This document shows, in pieces, positions 54,568 to 63,300 of a stretch of 64,000 bases of DNA. Under the pieces are notes generated by a model, which was not told where the DNA came from, did no database searches, and was given only the letters and a program-made list of their open reading frames with translations. The DNA comes from Hyphomicrobium_A sp963759735 (lineage in GTDB: Bacteria; Pseudomonadota; Alphaproteobacteria; Rhizobiales; Hyphomicrobiaceae). The position numbers were made by a program, and so were the translations under genes. The stretch covers positions 186,001 through 250,000 of the forward strand of contig CAVXAF010000009.1 of the NCBI GenBank assembly GCA_963759735.1, given 5' to 3'. Numbering within the stretch: the stretch's first letter is position 1; each line of letters starts with the position of its first letter.

Positions 54568-55758
54568 TTAGTTGGTACGGATAGAGGACGTACTGCGGAC
54601 GTTGACCGGGTCGGCAGCGGCCTCCTGAGGCGCCACCTTGGCGCCGGGGCGCACGCGCATCAGGCCGTTGACGATGATGACATCGTTTGCATCGAGGCCC
54701 TGCACCACGCGCATCCCGTCAACCAACTGACCGAGTGTTACGTACTTCGGGTTCGCCACGTTCTCGGCGTTCACGACGTAGACGAACTTGCGGACCTGCT
54801 CGGTACCGATGGCTGAATCGGGAACGAGCAGCGCCGCGACCGGCGCTGAGGTGGCAATCTGAATGCGGCCGAACATGCCCGGCGTCAGCCGCGCATCGGC
54901 ATTTGTAAACAACGCGCGCCCGCGAATGGTGCCGGAAGAGCGATCGATGGCGTTGTCGACGAAGTCGATTTTGCCTACGTGGGTGAAAGTGTCCTCGTCG
55001 ATCAGCTTCAAGCGGACCGGCAGCGTCATGCCACGGTCAGCTCCGCTTGAGGCAGCGCCGGTGGCCATGCGCAGGTAGCGGAGGTATGAGGCCTCATCCA
55101 TGGTGAATTCGAAGCGGATGGGATCGATCGAGGCGATCGTCGCCAGTAGCGTGGTGCTTCCCGAGGCGCCGCCCGAGACGAGGTTGCCGACGGAGACGCG
55201 CCGGTCGCCGATGCGGCCTGAAATTGGCGCCTTTAATTCGGTGAAGCTGAGATCGAGTTCGGCCTGTTCGAGCGCCGCTTGCTGCGAGGTCACGGACGCG
55301 GCGGCGACCCGCGAAGCTTGCAGGCGCTGGTCGAGGGCCTGCTGGGTGATGGTCGTGCCGGTGCGCAGGCTCTCGCCGCGCTTCAAATCGCTCTCGGCGA
55401 AGGCAAGGTTCGCCTTCGCCTGCTCCACCGCCGCCCGCGCCTGTTCGAGCGTCGCCTGGAAAGGCCGCGGATCGATCGTGAACAGCGGATCGCCCTGCTT
55501 AACGAGCTGGCCGTCGTGGAAGTGGATCTGTTCTAGGTAGCCCGACACGCGTGCGCGAATTTCGACGTAGTCGAGCGCAACGAAGCGCCCGACGTACTCG
55601 TCGCGATCGGTGACAAGCTTTTGCACGGGCTTGGAGACCGTTACCTGCGCCGGCGGCGGAGCCGCCTGCCCCTTGGGCGGAGCCTCACCGCATGCGGTCA
55701 ACAGGGCCGCCGTCAGCGACATGGAAATGGCGATGCGGAGGATCGAGACGATGGACAT
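54568..55758 (-). CDS. RND efflux periplasmic adaptor lipoprotein (MexA/AcrA-like)
   Basis: The product (396 aa) has a lipoprotein signal ending LLTACGE. It shows the lipoyl/barrel-sandwich half VEIRARVSGYLEQIHFHDGQ with LVKQGDPLFTIDPRPF, a coiled-coil hairpin (ARAAVEQAKANLAFAESDLK) and the beta-barrel region with APISGRIGDRRVSVGNLV. It links the pump to an outer-membrane channel. ATG at 55758 is preferred over the upstream frame because the signal peptide then starts directly. Confidence 0.94.
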   Translation of the reverse strand: MSIVSILRIAISMSLTAALLTACGEAPPKGQAAPPPAQVTVSKPVQKLVTDRDEYVGRFVALDYVEIRARVSGYLEQIHFHDGQLVKQGDPLFTIDPRPFQATLEQARAAVEQAKANLAFAESDLKRGESLRTGTTITQQALDQRLQASRVAAASVTSQQAALEQAELDLSFTELKAPISGRIGDRRVSVGNLVSGGASGSTTLLATIASIDPIRFEFTMDEASYLRYLRMATGAASSGADRGMTLPVRLKLIDEDTFTHVGKIDFVDNAIDRSSGTIRGRALFTNADARLTPGMFGRIQIATSAPVAALLVPDSAIGTEQVRKFVYVVNAENVANPKYVTLGQLVDGMRVVQGLDANDVIIVNGLMRVRPGAKVAPQEAAADPVNVRSTSSIRTN

Positions 55759-55844
55759 AGAAAATCCGTTCGAATGGCTGCGGGACGGCTGGCATTGCGC
55801 CGATGACCGGTCGTGAATTCGGAGGCGCTCGCGCGGCAAGACCG

Positions 55845-56534
55845 CTATGCCGCGAGGACGCCGGCGACGGCCCCGGCACGCCGCATGGCAGCATCGACTG
55901 CCCGCTCGGCGAAGTCCGGCCCCAGCGCCATACCCTCGACCAGGACCGACTGCACATCGGTGATGCCGATGAAGTCCAGGACGGAGCGCAGATAGCTTTC
56001 GTCATGCTCAAAAGTACGCAGCGGACCGCCCGAATAAATGCCTCCGCGCGACAGCACCAGGATGGCGCGACGCCCCCGCAGCAGGCCTTGCGAGCCGCCC
56101 GCGGTATAGCGGAAGGTGCGGTCGGGCCGCACGACATGGTCCACCCACGACTTCAGCGTGGAAGGTATCCCGAAATTAATCATGGACGCGGCGATGACCA
56201 CCGTGTCGGCGCTGAAGAGCTCCTCGATCAGCTCGTCCGAGCGCTCCAGCTGCGCCCGCTGGCGATCTGTGCGCGCGCCGGCGATCGATCGGGTAGCGGT
56301 CACGAAGTCCTCGTCGATATGGGGCAGCGGGTTGCGCGCCAGATCGCGAATCGTGACACTTGCCTCCGGATAAACTTGACGCAGCTCGCGAAGCACCCGC
56401 ATGGCTACGAGGCTCGAATACGACGTGTCGCGCCGGGGGCTGCTCGTCAGGCACAGGATGTGGCGGTCGAGGTTCTCGCGCCGGAAACCGTACGGGACCG
56501 AGATCTTGTACTGCGCGGTGCTGGGTGGCTGCAT
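55845..56534 (-). CDS. azoR: FMN-dependent NADH-azoreductase (AzoR/AcpD family)
   Basis: The product (229 aa from ATG 56534) has the flavodoxin-like start HILCLTSSPRRDTSYSSLVA, the segment ADTVVIAASMINFGIPSTLK (the MxNF phosphate-binding loop) and DHVVRPDRTFRYTAGGSQG, all typical of AzoR. These enzymes reduce azo bonds and quinones by two electrons. It is the first gene of the minus-strand array that continues with the efflux pump and lies opposite tetR. The frame is open upstream to 56639, but that would run through the operators. Confidence 0.9.
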   Translation of the reverse strand: MQPPSTAQYKISVPYGFRRENLDRHILCLTSSPRRDTSYSSLVAMRVLRELRQVYPEASVTIRDLARNPLPHIDEDFVTATRSIAGARTDRQRAQLERSDELIEELFSADTVVIAASMINFGIPSTLKSWVDHVVRPDRTFRYTAGGSQGLLRGRRAILVLSRGGIYSGGPLRTFEHDESYLRSVLDFIGITDVQSVLVEGMALGPDFAERAVDAAMRRAGAVAGVLAA

Positions 56535-56597
56535 GTTGGCTATGCTCGCGGATTGGTGCGGTGCGAAACGAGGGGCATGACAGCAGCCGCACGCTGT

Positions 56598-56637
56598 GTT
56601 ACTGACCGGTAACGTGTCTGGTATACTGACCGGTAAC
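56598..56637. promoter_or_regulatory. Tandem TetR-type operators between azoR and tetR
   Basis: The 14-bp sequence TACTGACCGGTAAC occurs twice, at 56600-56613 and 56624-56637, with starts 24 bp apart. The first copy is an inverted repeat GTTAC-N6-GTAAC around the central ACCGGT core. Both lie in the 121-bp divergent gap and just upstream of tetR ATG 56656, so the regulator probably represses both azoR and itself. Confidence 0.75.
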
Positions 56638-56655
56638 ACCCTATGTCAAGAGGCC

Positions 56656-57270
56656 ATGGTAAGCACCATTAACCCCACTGCCGAAGCTCCACCTCCTCCG
56701 CCACGCCAGCGCATACTGGCAGCGGCGCGGCAGCTTTTTTATCGCCACGGCATACGCGCCGTCGGGGTCGATGCGATTGCCGAGGCCGCGGCCACAAATA
56801 AGATGACGCTTTATCGTCATTTTGGTTCCAAGGACGAACTGATCGCCGCTTACCTCACCGAACTCGCCAAAGAGGGCGATGAACTCTGGGTCGGGCTGGC
56901 GCAAGACTATCCGGGTGACCCGCACGCCCAGCTCGAAGGGTGGGTGCGTTATGTCGAGAGGATCCTGACCGACGGAGGCGAGCGCGGCTGCGCGATTGCC
57001 AATGCCGCCGTGGAAATGCGCGAAATTGAACACCCCGCGCGGCAGATCATCGACGACTACAAAACGCGCAAGCGCGAACGTCTCGTCAGCCTGTTCCGCG
57101 ATGCCGGCTACGCCGAACCCGATCAGCTCGCCGATGAAGTATTTCTGCTGTTCGAGGGAGCCCGCATCTCCATTCAATGCTGCTCCAGCGGCCCTGCATC
57201 ACGCGTCGTACGCATGCTACGCTCGCTGCTGGCCCAGCACGCGCCCGAGCACCCAACCAAGACGGGCTGA
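56656..57270 (+). CDS. TetR-family transcriptional regulator
   Basis: The product (204 aa) has the TetR helix-turn-helix at its N-terminus: RILAAARQLFYRHGIRAVGV, then AAATNKMTLYRHFGSKDELI. The C-terminal ligand domain is of the type that contains GCAIANAAVEM and FLLFEGARISIQCCSS. ATG at 56656 has an AGAGG sequence directly upstream; an in-frame ATG-like start further upstream would overlap the operators. It presumably releases DNA when it binds a toxic compound and so induces the azoreductase-efflux array. Confidence 0.92.
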   Translation: MVSTINPTAEAPPPPPRQRILAAARQLFYRHGIRAVGVDAIAEAAATNKMTLYRHFGSKDELIAAYLTELAKEGDELWVGLAQDYPGDPHAQLEGWVRYVERILTDGGERGCAIANAAVEMREIEHPARQIIDDYKTRKRERLVSLFRDAGYAEPDQLADEVFLLFEGARISIQCCSSGPASRVVRMLRSLLAQHAPEHPTKTG

Positions 57271-57286
57271 GCGGCTTCCCACCCGA

Positions 57287-57676
57287 TCAAAGATCGCCTT
57301 CGAGAAATTGCGCCCGCCCGAGCCCGAACGACCAATCCTCGTCGGTGTTCTCGACCATCGACACCATGACGTCAGAGGGTGCGATGCCGCAGCTTTGCTG
57401 CAGTTCCTCGACGAGCAGACGATAGAACGTCTGCTTGGCAGCCTTGCCGCGCGGGCGCGTGATCACCTGCACGACAACGACCTTGTCGGTCCGCGCAATC
57501 CCAAGCCCGGTATCCTCGACGAGCATGCGTGAGGGTTTGTGCTCGTTGACGATCTGATAGCGGTCGCGCTCGGGCACCTTGAAGGCTGCCAGCATGGCAC
57601 GGTGAGCTGCATCGAGCAGGGCCTGTAGCTCGGCGTCGGTGCGGCCTTCGATCAAATCAAAGCGTAGCAGCGGCAT
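57287..57676 (-). CDS. Tautomerase family protein
   Basis: The product (129 aa from ATG 57676) starts MPLLRFDLIEGRTDAELQAL, so the catalytic Pro would be residue 1 after Met removal. It continues YQIVNEHKPSRMLVEDTGLG and KQTFYRLLVEELQQSCGIAP, the Tautomerase_2 pattern of about 130 residues. Another ATG at 57682 would also give a Pro at position 2. The substrate is unknown. It is convergent with tetR. Confidence 0.85.
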   Translation of the reverse strand: MPLLRFDLIEGRTDAELQALLDAAHRAMLAAFKVPERDRYQIVNEHKPSRMLVEDTGLGIARTDKVVVVQVITRPRGKAAKQTFYRLLVEELQQSCGIAPSDVMVSMVENTDEDWSFGLGRAQFLEGDL

Positions 57677-57747
57677 GGGCATTCACAGGGCGGCTGATGG
57701 ACTGGCCCTGTTTAGTGCGCGGGGGCGCTCGAAACAATCCCGTCCGA

Positions 57748-57885
57748 TCAGCGCAGCACTTGTTCAATGGTCTCAGGCGAAGGCAACGAGGGGCTGTATT
57801 TCTCGTCAACCGGTTCCGACCAGGCGGTGGTCGCACCCGAAAGCAGTATCTGCGCGTAGAGGAAGGGCAGGAAGAAAAGCGGCAT
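57748..57885 (-). CDS. Possible small membrane or exported protein
   Basis: ATG at 57885 with GGAG 8 nt upstream opens a 45-residue frame: MPLFFLPFLYAQILLSGATT followed by AWSEPVDEKYSPSLPSPETI. The hydrophobic N-terminus and good ribosome-binding site suggest a real small gene, but I recognise no family. It lies between the tautomerase and the sorbosone-dehydrogenase-like gene on the same strand. Confidence 0.4.
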   Translation of the reverse strand: MPLFFLPFLYAQILLSGATTAWSEPVDEKYSPSLPSPETIEQVLR

Positions 57886-57997
57886 CTTGTGATCTCCAAC
57901 TCTGTTGCGACGGCCGATCGTTACCGCCGCCGCAGCGTCGCGGCTGTGCCGCACGTCACAGCAGCCGCGCGGCCCGTCCAGCGTCTCAGGAGAGTTC

Positions 57998-59338
57998 TTA
58001 TTGCGAAGCTGGCGAAGTGGCGGGTGCTGCCTCCGGCGCCGCTGTCACACGCCAGATGCGACCGCCGACATCATCGGCGACCAGCAGCGCACCGGCCTTG
58101 TCGATGGCGACTCCAACGGGTCGGCCCGGCGCGTTTCCATCCGCATCGATGAAACCCGAGAGCACGTCTACCGGCTGCCCGGACGGGCGGCCATCGGTAA
58201 ACGGCACAAAAATGACCTTGTAGCCGGCACGCGGCTCGCGGTTCCATGATCCGTGCAGGCCGATGAATGCGCCGCTGCGGTAGGCGGCCGGCAGCAGAGC
58301 TGCATCGGAGAAGGTCAACCCCAGCGCCGCCACGTGCGCGCCGAGCCCGTAGTCGGGCGCCAGCGCCTTGGCAACGAGATCGGGTTTCTGCGGCTCAACG
58401 CGCGTGTCAACGTGCTGACCCCAATAGCTGTAAGGCCAGCCATAGAAGCCGCCGTCCTTTACCGACGTCAAATAGTCAGGCACGAGGTCGTTACCGAGTT
58501 CGTCACGCTCGTTGACGACGGTCCACAACTCGCCCGTCGTCGGCTCCCATGCCATGCCGTTGGGGTTACGCAGACCGGTGGCAAACAGCCGCTTTTGACC
58601 GGTCACGACATCGATCTCCCAGATCGCCGCCCGACCCTCTTCCTTGTCGAGACCGTTTTCGCCGACGTTGCTGTTGGAGCCGACGGTTGCGTAGAGGTGC
58701 TTGCCGTCGCGGCTGGCGATGATGTTCTTCGTCCAATGGTGATTGAGAGGTCCGCCGGGCAGATCGGTCAGCTTCACCCCGGCGCCGGTGATGGCGCCGT
58801 CCTTATATGGAAAGCGCATCACCGCATTCGCATTGGCGACATAGAAGTTGTCGCCGATCAGCGCCATGCCGAAGGGCGAGAAGAGCCCCTCGAGGAACAC
58901 CTTGTTGATCTCGGCAACGCCGTCGCCATCTGCATCTCGCAGCAGGCGGATGCGGTTTGCGCTCTCCGCCGGTCCCGTGGCGCGCCGCATCACCAGGCGC
59001 ATGAACCAGGCCTTGATGCCGGTGTCAGCGGGTTTGGGCGGCGCATTCGTCTCGGCAACCAGAACGTCTCCGTTGGGCAGCGTGTAGAGCCAGCGCGGAT
59101 GCTCTAGCCCGGCGGCGAAGGAGACAACGGCGAGTCCCGCGCCGGCCGACGGCTTGGCACCCTCCGGCCAAGTGGTCGCAGGCGCGATGTTGACGGTCGG
59201 CAACAAACTGTGTTGCGGCTCGGGCAGCTTTGGGTTGGGACCCACGCCCGGCTGCTCCTGCGCCTTGGCTCCAGCGCCCATGCCGGCCAAGCCCGTGGCC
59301 AGTACCATGACGACGAAGGCCGCTGCTGCTTTCCGCAT
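57998..59338 (-). CDS. Exported PQQ-dependent sugar dehydrogenase-like (sorbosone dehydrogenase family) beta-propeller protein
   Basis: The product (446 aa) has a signal peptide (cleavage near AGAKAQEQ, residue 26) and a six-bladed propeller: FAAGLEHPRWLYTLPNGDVL, LLRDADGDGVAEINKVFLEG, LNHHWTKNIIASRDGKHLYA, ATGLRNPNGMAWEPTTGELW, DGGFYGWPYSYWGQH and GLHGSWNREPRAGYKV. These match L-sorbosone dehydrogenase/GDH-B type proteins that use PQQ and donate electrons to cytochromes. The actual substrate is unknown. It acts in the periplasm. Confidence 0.88.
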   Translation of the reverse strand: MRKAAAAFVVMVLATGLAGMGAGAKAQEQPGVGPNPKLPEPQHSLLPTVNIAPATTWPEGAKPSAGAGLAVVSFAAGLEHPRWLYTLPNGDVLVAETNAPPKPADTGIKAWFMRLVMRRATGPAESANRIRLLRDADGDGVAEINKVFLEGLFSPFGMALIGDNFYVANANAVMRFPYKDGAITGAGVKLTDLPGGPLNHHWTKNIIASRDGKHLYATVGSNSNVGENGLDKEEGRAAIWEIDVVTGQKRLFATGLRNPNGMAWEPTTGELWTVVNERDELGNDLVPDYLTSVKDGGFYGWPYSYWGQHVDTRVEPQKPDLVAKALAPDYGLGAHVAALGLTFSDAALLPAAYRSGAFIGLHGSWNREPRAGYKVIFVPFTDGRPSGQPVDVLSGFIDADGNAPGRPVGVAIDKAGALLVADDVGGRIWRVTAAPEAAPATSPASQ

Positions 59339-59591
59339 AACGACGTCTCTCCCGCAAACGAAACTTCAGCACAATTTGTGCGTTGCACTGGCGACAACAC
59401 TCACAGAGGGGCGAGGTTCCGCGCCGCCGTGTTGGGCGCAGAATGCTTCACAAGGACGAGTTCGACGGCGACGAGATCCGAGGGAAGCCGTGAGGCAATC
59501 TTGTGCGTTGTTCAGAAGGGTGGCTTGACGATATGTTTGGCGCTGTCGAGTGTCGCCTCCCCCCGCGCCGTGGGCGCATCAGGAGCCTCGC

Positions 59592-59765
59592 ATGACGAGA
59601 GAGCAGGTCGAAAAGGCGCTGCGCGATATGGAGCGGCTGCGCGAAGCTTCGCGACTGGCCGATGATGTCGATGAGCAACGCCAGCACGCCAACGACTACC
59701 ACCGACTATGGCGTCAGGTGCGGCCCTACGTGGAGGGCGAGAAGCCCTACACGCAGGACAAATAG
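59592..59765 (+). CDS. Small conserved hypothetical protein
   Basis: ATG at 59592 with AGGAG 6 nt upstream gives 57 residues: MTREQVEKALRDMERLREAS, then an acidic-basic helical stretch and the ending VRPYVEGEKPYTQDK. It is highly charged and helical, soluble and of unknown role. It is convergent with the GlsB-type gene. Confidence 0.55.
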   Translation: MTREQVEKALRDMERLREASRLADDVDEQRQHANDYHRLWRQVRPYVEGEKPYTQDK

Positions 59766-59792
59766 CTGGACCCGCAGCCAATTGGCTCAGGG

Positions 59793-60050
59793 CTAAAGCG
59801 TACGCCGGGCCCGCATGGCTCCTACGATCCACAGCAGCAACACAGCGCCGCCTGTGGCAATGGCGATCGTGGCTAGGTTGAAGCCCTCGTCGTAGCGGAA
59901 GCCGAGCAGCGATCCGAAAACGAATCCGCCCAACAATGCGCCGATGACGCCGACAACAAGGTTGGTGACGAGGCCGTGCTCGCGACCGGCGATCTGTTCA
60001 GCGATCCATCCGGCGATGAGACCGACAAAAATCCAAGCAAAGAAACCCAT
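59793..60050 (-). CDS. GlsB/YeaQ/YmgE family membrane protein
   Basis: The product (85 aa) has three hydrophobic helices and the family start GFFAWIFVGLIAGWIAEQI, then TNLVVGVIGALLGGFVFG. It belongs to the transglycosylase-associated (GlsB/YeaQ/YmgE) stress-linked family, whose function is unclear. It is complete and of normal length. Confidence 0.93.
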   Translation of the reverse strand: MGFFAWIFVGLIAGWIAEQIAGREHGLVTNLVVGVIGALLGGFVFGSLLGFRYDEGFNLATIAIATGGAVLLLWIVGAMRARRTL

Positions 60051-60177
60051 CGTTTTTCTCCTCTGTTGGGGAGATTAACTCGCAAAGAGGGTATTTGGTT
60101 CAGTGGCCGCTGTGAGCCGCCCGAACAATGCCTTGTTAAGCATCAGGCACTCCTACAGGGTAGAGGCCATGCTGCGG

Positions 60178-61794
60178 TCAGTCCGGCAGCCCCGCCTTAC
60201 GCAGGCCCTCGGCGAAGAGCGCAAGATCAGTTGGGCGTTGCAACGGCAGCCACTCGTTAAGATTGGCGCTGCGCAGCGCGGGATCGAGCTGACGCAACTG
60301 ATGCATCGCCCGTCGTGCGGCGTCGATACGGCCGGCATGTGCATGGCTGGCGGCGATGACACCGATAACCATCAGGAAACTCGGCAGCTCCCTGCTGGAT
60401 TTCTCCGCCCACGACGACGCGTCGTCGAAGCGTCCTGCCAGCAGATGCGCCATCGCCGTGCCGGCTTGCATTCGATACGTCTCTGGATCAAGCGGGCTCA
60501 AGCGCATGGCTTGCGCAAAGCGGGCAATCGCATCGTCCGGCTGACCGCGCCACAGGCGCAGGAAGCCGCCGAGAAACCAAGCAGCCGCCAGGTTGGGGTT
60601 GAGCAGCAGAGCGCGATCAAGCAGCGCGATCCCGCCGTCAATGTCGCCGGAGAAGTGTGCGTGTGCATGGCCTCCGCGCGTCAGCGCCACGGCGTCGTCC
60701 TTGCCCAGTTCGATGGCGCGGCGGGCCAGGTGGGCGCCCTCGACGGTGTCCCGCTCCAGATTAGACATCCAGCCGTTGATCTTGCGCCAAAAGTGACACC
60801 ACGCGGCCATCGCGTAGGCAGATGCGAAATCAGGATCGAGTTCGATCGCTTTGTAGAACAGCGGCAGCGCGGCTTCGATCGCCTCGCGGTTGGCTTGATG
60901 GAAGTTCGCCATGCCGCGCAGATAGTAGTCATACGCGTCGAGGCTTTCGGTCGGCTTGCGCTTCGCGCGCACGATCTCAGCGCGTTCCAGCTGCGAAGTA
61001 ATCGCGCCGACGACGCTCATTGCCACCTGGTCCTGCAGCTCGAAAATGTCTTCGAGGGTGTTCTCGAACCGCTCGGCCCACAGATGGCCGCCGGTTTCCG
61101 CATCAATCAGCTGGCCGGTGATGCGCACGCGGTTGGCCGCCTTGCGTACGCTGCCTTCCAGCACGTAGCGAACTCCGAGTTCACGCCCGATCTGCTTCAC
61201 GTCCACCGAGCGGCACTTGTAGGCGAAGCTGGAGTTGCGCGCGATGACAAACAGCCAGCCGATGCGCGACAGCGCGGAGATGATGTCCTCGACCACGCCG
61301 TCGGCGAAGTATTCCTGCTCGGGGTCGCCACTCAAATTGACGAAGGCAAGTACGGCGATCGATGGTCTGTCAGGCAACGGGAGCGCATCCACCAGCTCCG
61401 CGCCGACAGCGCCGGGTCCGGAAATCGCCGTTGCGACAGGCGATGACCCTGCCTCGCTGACGTCGCCGACAAAGCGAAATCCCTTGCGGGCGATGGTGCG
61501 GATCAGTCGCTGTTCCTGGCCGTTGTCGCCGATCGCCTTACGCACCGCATTGATATGGCTGGCCAGCGTCGATTCCGAAACGATACGCCCATCCCACACG
61601 CTGTCCAACAGATCGTCCCTGGTGACGACGCGCTCACGGTTGCGCACCAGATAGACCAGCAGATCGAAGACCTGCGGACCGACGGCAATTGCCTCGTGGC
61701 CGCGGGATAGCTCCCGCCGCTCGGGATCGAGCACGTATTCACCAAACACGAAGTGCACCGCGGCCCTCCTTGGCCCAAGCGCAAATGCCGGCAT
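60178..61794 (-). CDS. Winged-helix (CadC/OmpR-like) regulator with TolB-like and TPR domains
   Basis: The product (538 aa from ATG 61794) starts with an OmpR-type winged helix (FGEYVLDPERRELSRG, GPQVFDLLVYLVRNRERVVT, LASHINAVRKAIGDNG). A TolB-N/FlgO-like module follows, RPSIAVLAFVNLSGDPEQEY and YVLEGSVRKAANRVRITGQL. A long TPR array forms the rest. No membrane segment is seen, unlike CadC. Proteins of this architecture are numerous in Hyphomicrobiales and mostly uncharacterised. The start is uncertain (61830 is also open). It is divergent from the NmrA-like gene, with 186 bp between, and may regulate it. Confidence 0.85.
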   Translation of the reverse strand: MPAFALGPRRAAVHFVFGEYVLDPERRELSRGHEAIAVGPQVFDLLVYLVRNRERVVTRDDLLDSVWDGRIVSESTLASHINAVRKAIGDNGQEQRLIRTIARKGFRFVGDVSEAGSSPVATAISGPGAVGAELVDALPLPDRPSIAVLAFVNLSGDPEQEYFADGVVEDIISALSRIGWLFVIARNSSFAYKCRSVDVKQIGRELGVRYVLEGSVRKAANRVRITGQLIDAETGGHLWAERFENTLEDIFELQDQVAMSVVGAITSQLERAEIVRAKRKPTESLDAYDYYLRGMANFHQANREAIEAALPLFYKAIELDPDFASAYAMAAWCHFWRKINGWMSNLERDTVEGAHLARRAIELGKDDAVALTRGGHAHAHFSGDIDGGIALLDRALLLNPNLAAAWFLGGFLRLWRGQPDDAIARFAQAMRLSPLDPETYRMQAGTAMAHLLAGRFDDASSWAEKSSRELPSFLMVIGVIAASHAHAGRIDAARRAMHQLRQLDPALRSANLNEWLPLQRPTDLALFAEGLRKAGLPD

Positions 61795-61980
61795 ACCCGT
61801 GCGGCCGTTGAGACTGGCAAGGGATAGCACAACCGTCCCCAGGTGCTTGGAGCGAATTCCAAGGCAGGCTCAACAACAATTCAAGATCGTCACAAGGTCT
61901 TTTCCCAAACCTCCTGGCAGCTTGCCGCTCGTCAGGGCCGATCGCGCCCGCGCTGTGCAGATGTGAACGGGAGTTCAACC

Positions 61981-62737
61981 ATGAAAATCGTCGTCATCGG
62001 AGGCAGCGGCCTCATCGGCTCCAAGCTGGTCGAACGTTTGCGCAAGGCACACCACGAGGTGCTTGCGGCATCGCCGAACTCGGGCGTCAACACCATCACC
62101 GGCGAGGGGCTCGCCGAGGCGCTGGCGGGCGCCGATGTGGTCGTCGACGTGGCGAACTCGCCGTCGTTCGAGGACCAGGCGGTGCTCGAATTCTTCCAGA
62201 CCGCCGGGCGAAACCTGCTTGCCGCTGAAGCCGCCGCTGGCGTCAAGCATCACGTCGCGTTGTCGGTGGTCGGGGCCGATCGGTTACCTGAGAGCGGCTA
62301 TCTGCGCGCCAAGGTGGCGCAGGAGCAGTTGATCGAAGCAGCGTCCATCCCCTATACGATCTTGCGCTCGACGCAGTTCTTCGAGTTCGTCAACTCCATC
62401 GCGAAGGCTGCGACGATCGGCGAGGCGGTGCACCTGTCGCCTGCGCTGCTCCAGCCCATAGCCTCAAACGATGTCGTGGCGGCTCTGGCCGACGTCACTC
62501 TGGCTGTCGCCGGTCAACGGCATCGTCGAGGTGGGCGGCCCCGAACGCTTGCCGCTCGACGAACTCGTGCGCCGCTACTTCGCGGCCACCAAGGACACGC
62601 GTCAGGTCATTGCCGATGTCCGCGCCCGCTACTTCGGCACAGAGTTGACCGATCAGTCCCTCACCGCCGGCGCCGAAGCGGTGATCGGCGCCACCCGCTT
62701 CGATGATTGGCTGCGGCTCGCCACGGCACCCAAGTAG
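61981..62737 (+). CDS. NmrA-like NAD(P)-binding protein, frame interrupted
   Basis: ATG at 61981 gives MKIVVIGGSGLIGSKLVERL, a Rossmann dinucleotide-binding motif (GGSGLIG). It continues VVDVANSPSFEDQAVLEFFQ and IPYTILRSTQFFEFVNSI, the NmrA/atypical short-chain reductase pattern. The frame changes near 62512-62516; the next frame supplies VNGIVEVGGPERLPLDELVR and the C-terminus TRFDDWLRLATAPK. The restored length is about 252 residues, normal for the family. It probably senses or reduces small molecules and is paired with the membrane protein 10 bp downstream. Confidence 0.85.
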
Positions 62738-62747
62738 GAGCGCACCC

Positions 62748-63161
62748 ATGTTGAAAGCATTCTTCCTAGCTGTAGCCGTCGCGCTCGGCATCGCTCTGGA
62801 GGCGAACGGCATCTTTATGTTAGTGGCGCCCGAGGCCTGGTACTTCGCAGTCCCGGGCGTGACCACGACAGGTCCATTCAACCAGCACTTCCTGCGCGAC
62901 ATCGGACTGATCTTTGTGCTCCTCGGCGCCGCGTTCGTCGCTGGTACCGCGATCCCGCAATGGCGCATCCTGTTATGGGGCGCGGCGGCGATCTGGCTCA
63001 GCGGCCATGCCCTTTTTCATGTCTGGGAGGTGGCGGTCGGCATCTGCGCGCCCGCAGATCTGGCGCGCGATTTCCCCGCCGTCAGCCTGCCGGCCATCGT
63101 CGCGATATTGCTGACCCTCTGGGCGGTGGGTGAGGCACGCACAGGTCGCCGCCCCCACTAA
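62748..63161 (+). CDS. Small four-helix membrane protein
   Basis: The product (137 aa) has four hydrophobic segments (about residues 5-22, 43-65, 70-90 and 108-127) and short polar loops with FNQHFLRDIG and HALFHVWEV. It lies 10 bp after the NmrA-like gene, so both are probably one transcript. I do not recognise a named family with certainty; such proteins resemble DoxX-like or hypothetical integral proteins. Confidence 0.65.
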   Translation: MLKAFFLAVAVALGIALEANGIFMLVAPEAWYFAVPGVTTTGPFNQHFLRDIGLIFVLLGAAFVAGTAIPQWRILLWGAAAIWLSGHALFHVWEVAVGICAPADLARDFPAVSLPAIVAILLTLWAVGEARTGRRPH

Positions 63162-63300
63162 GGGGTGATCTCGGCAATGTTCATGCGGAACGCGCCCCAG
63201 ACGGCCTGGCGGCGCGGACGATATGAACCTGACCACGGACGTTGCGCCTTTTCTCAGGGCCCCGAACGGACTATCAGTGGGGCCGGCTGCCGCGCCGCGT

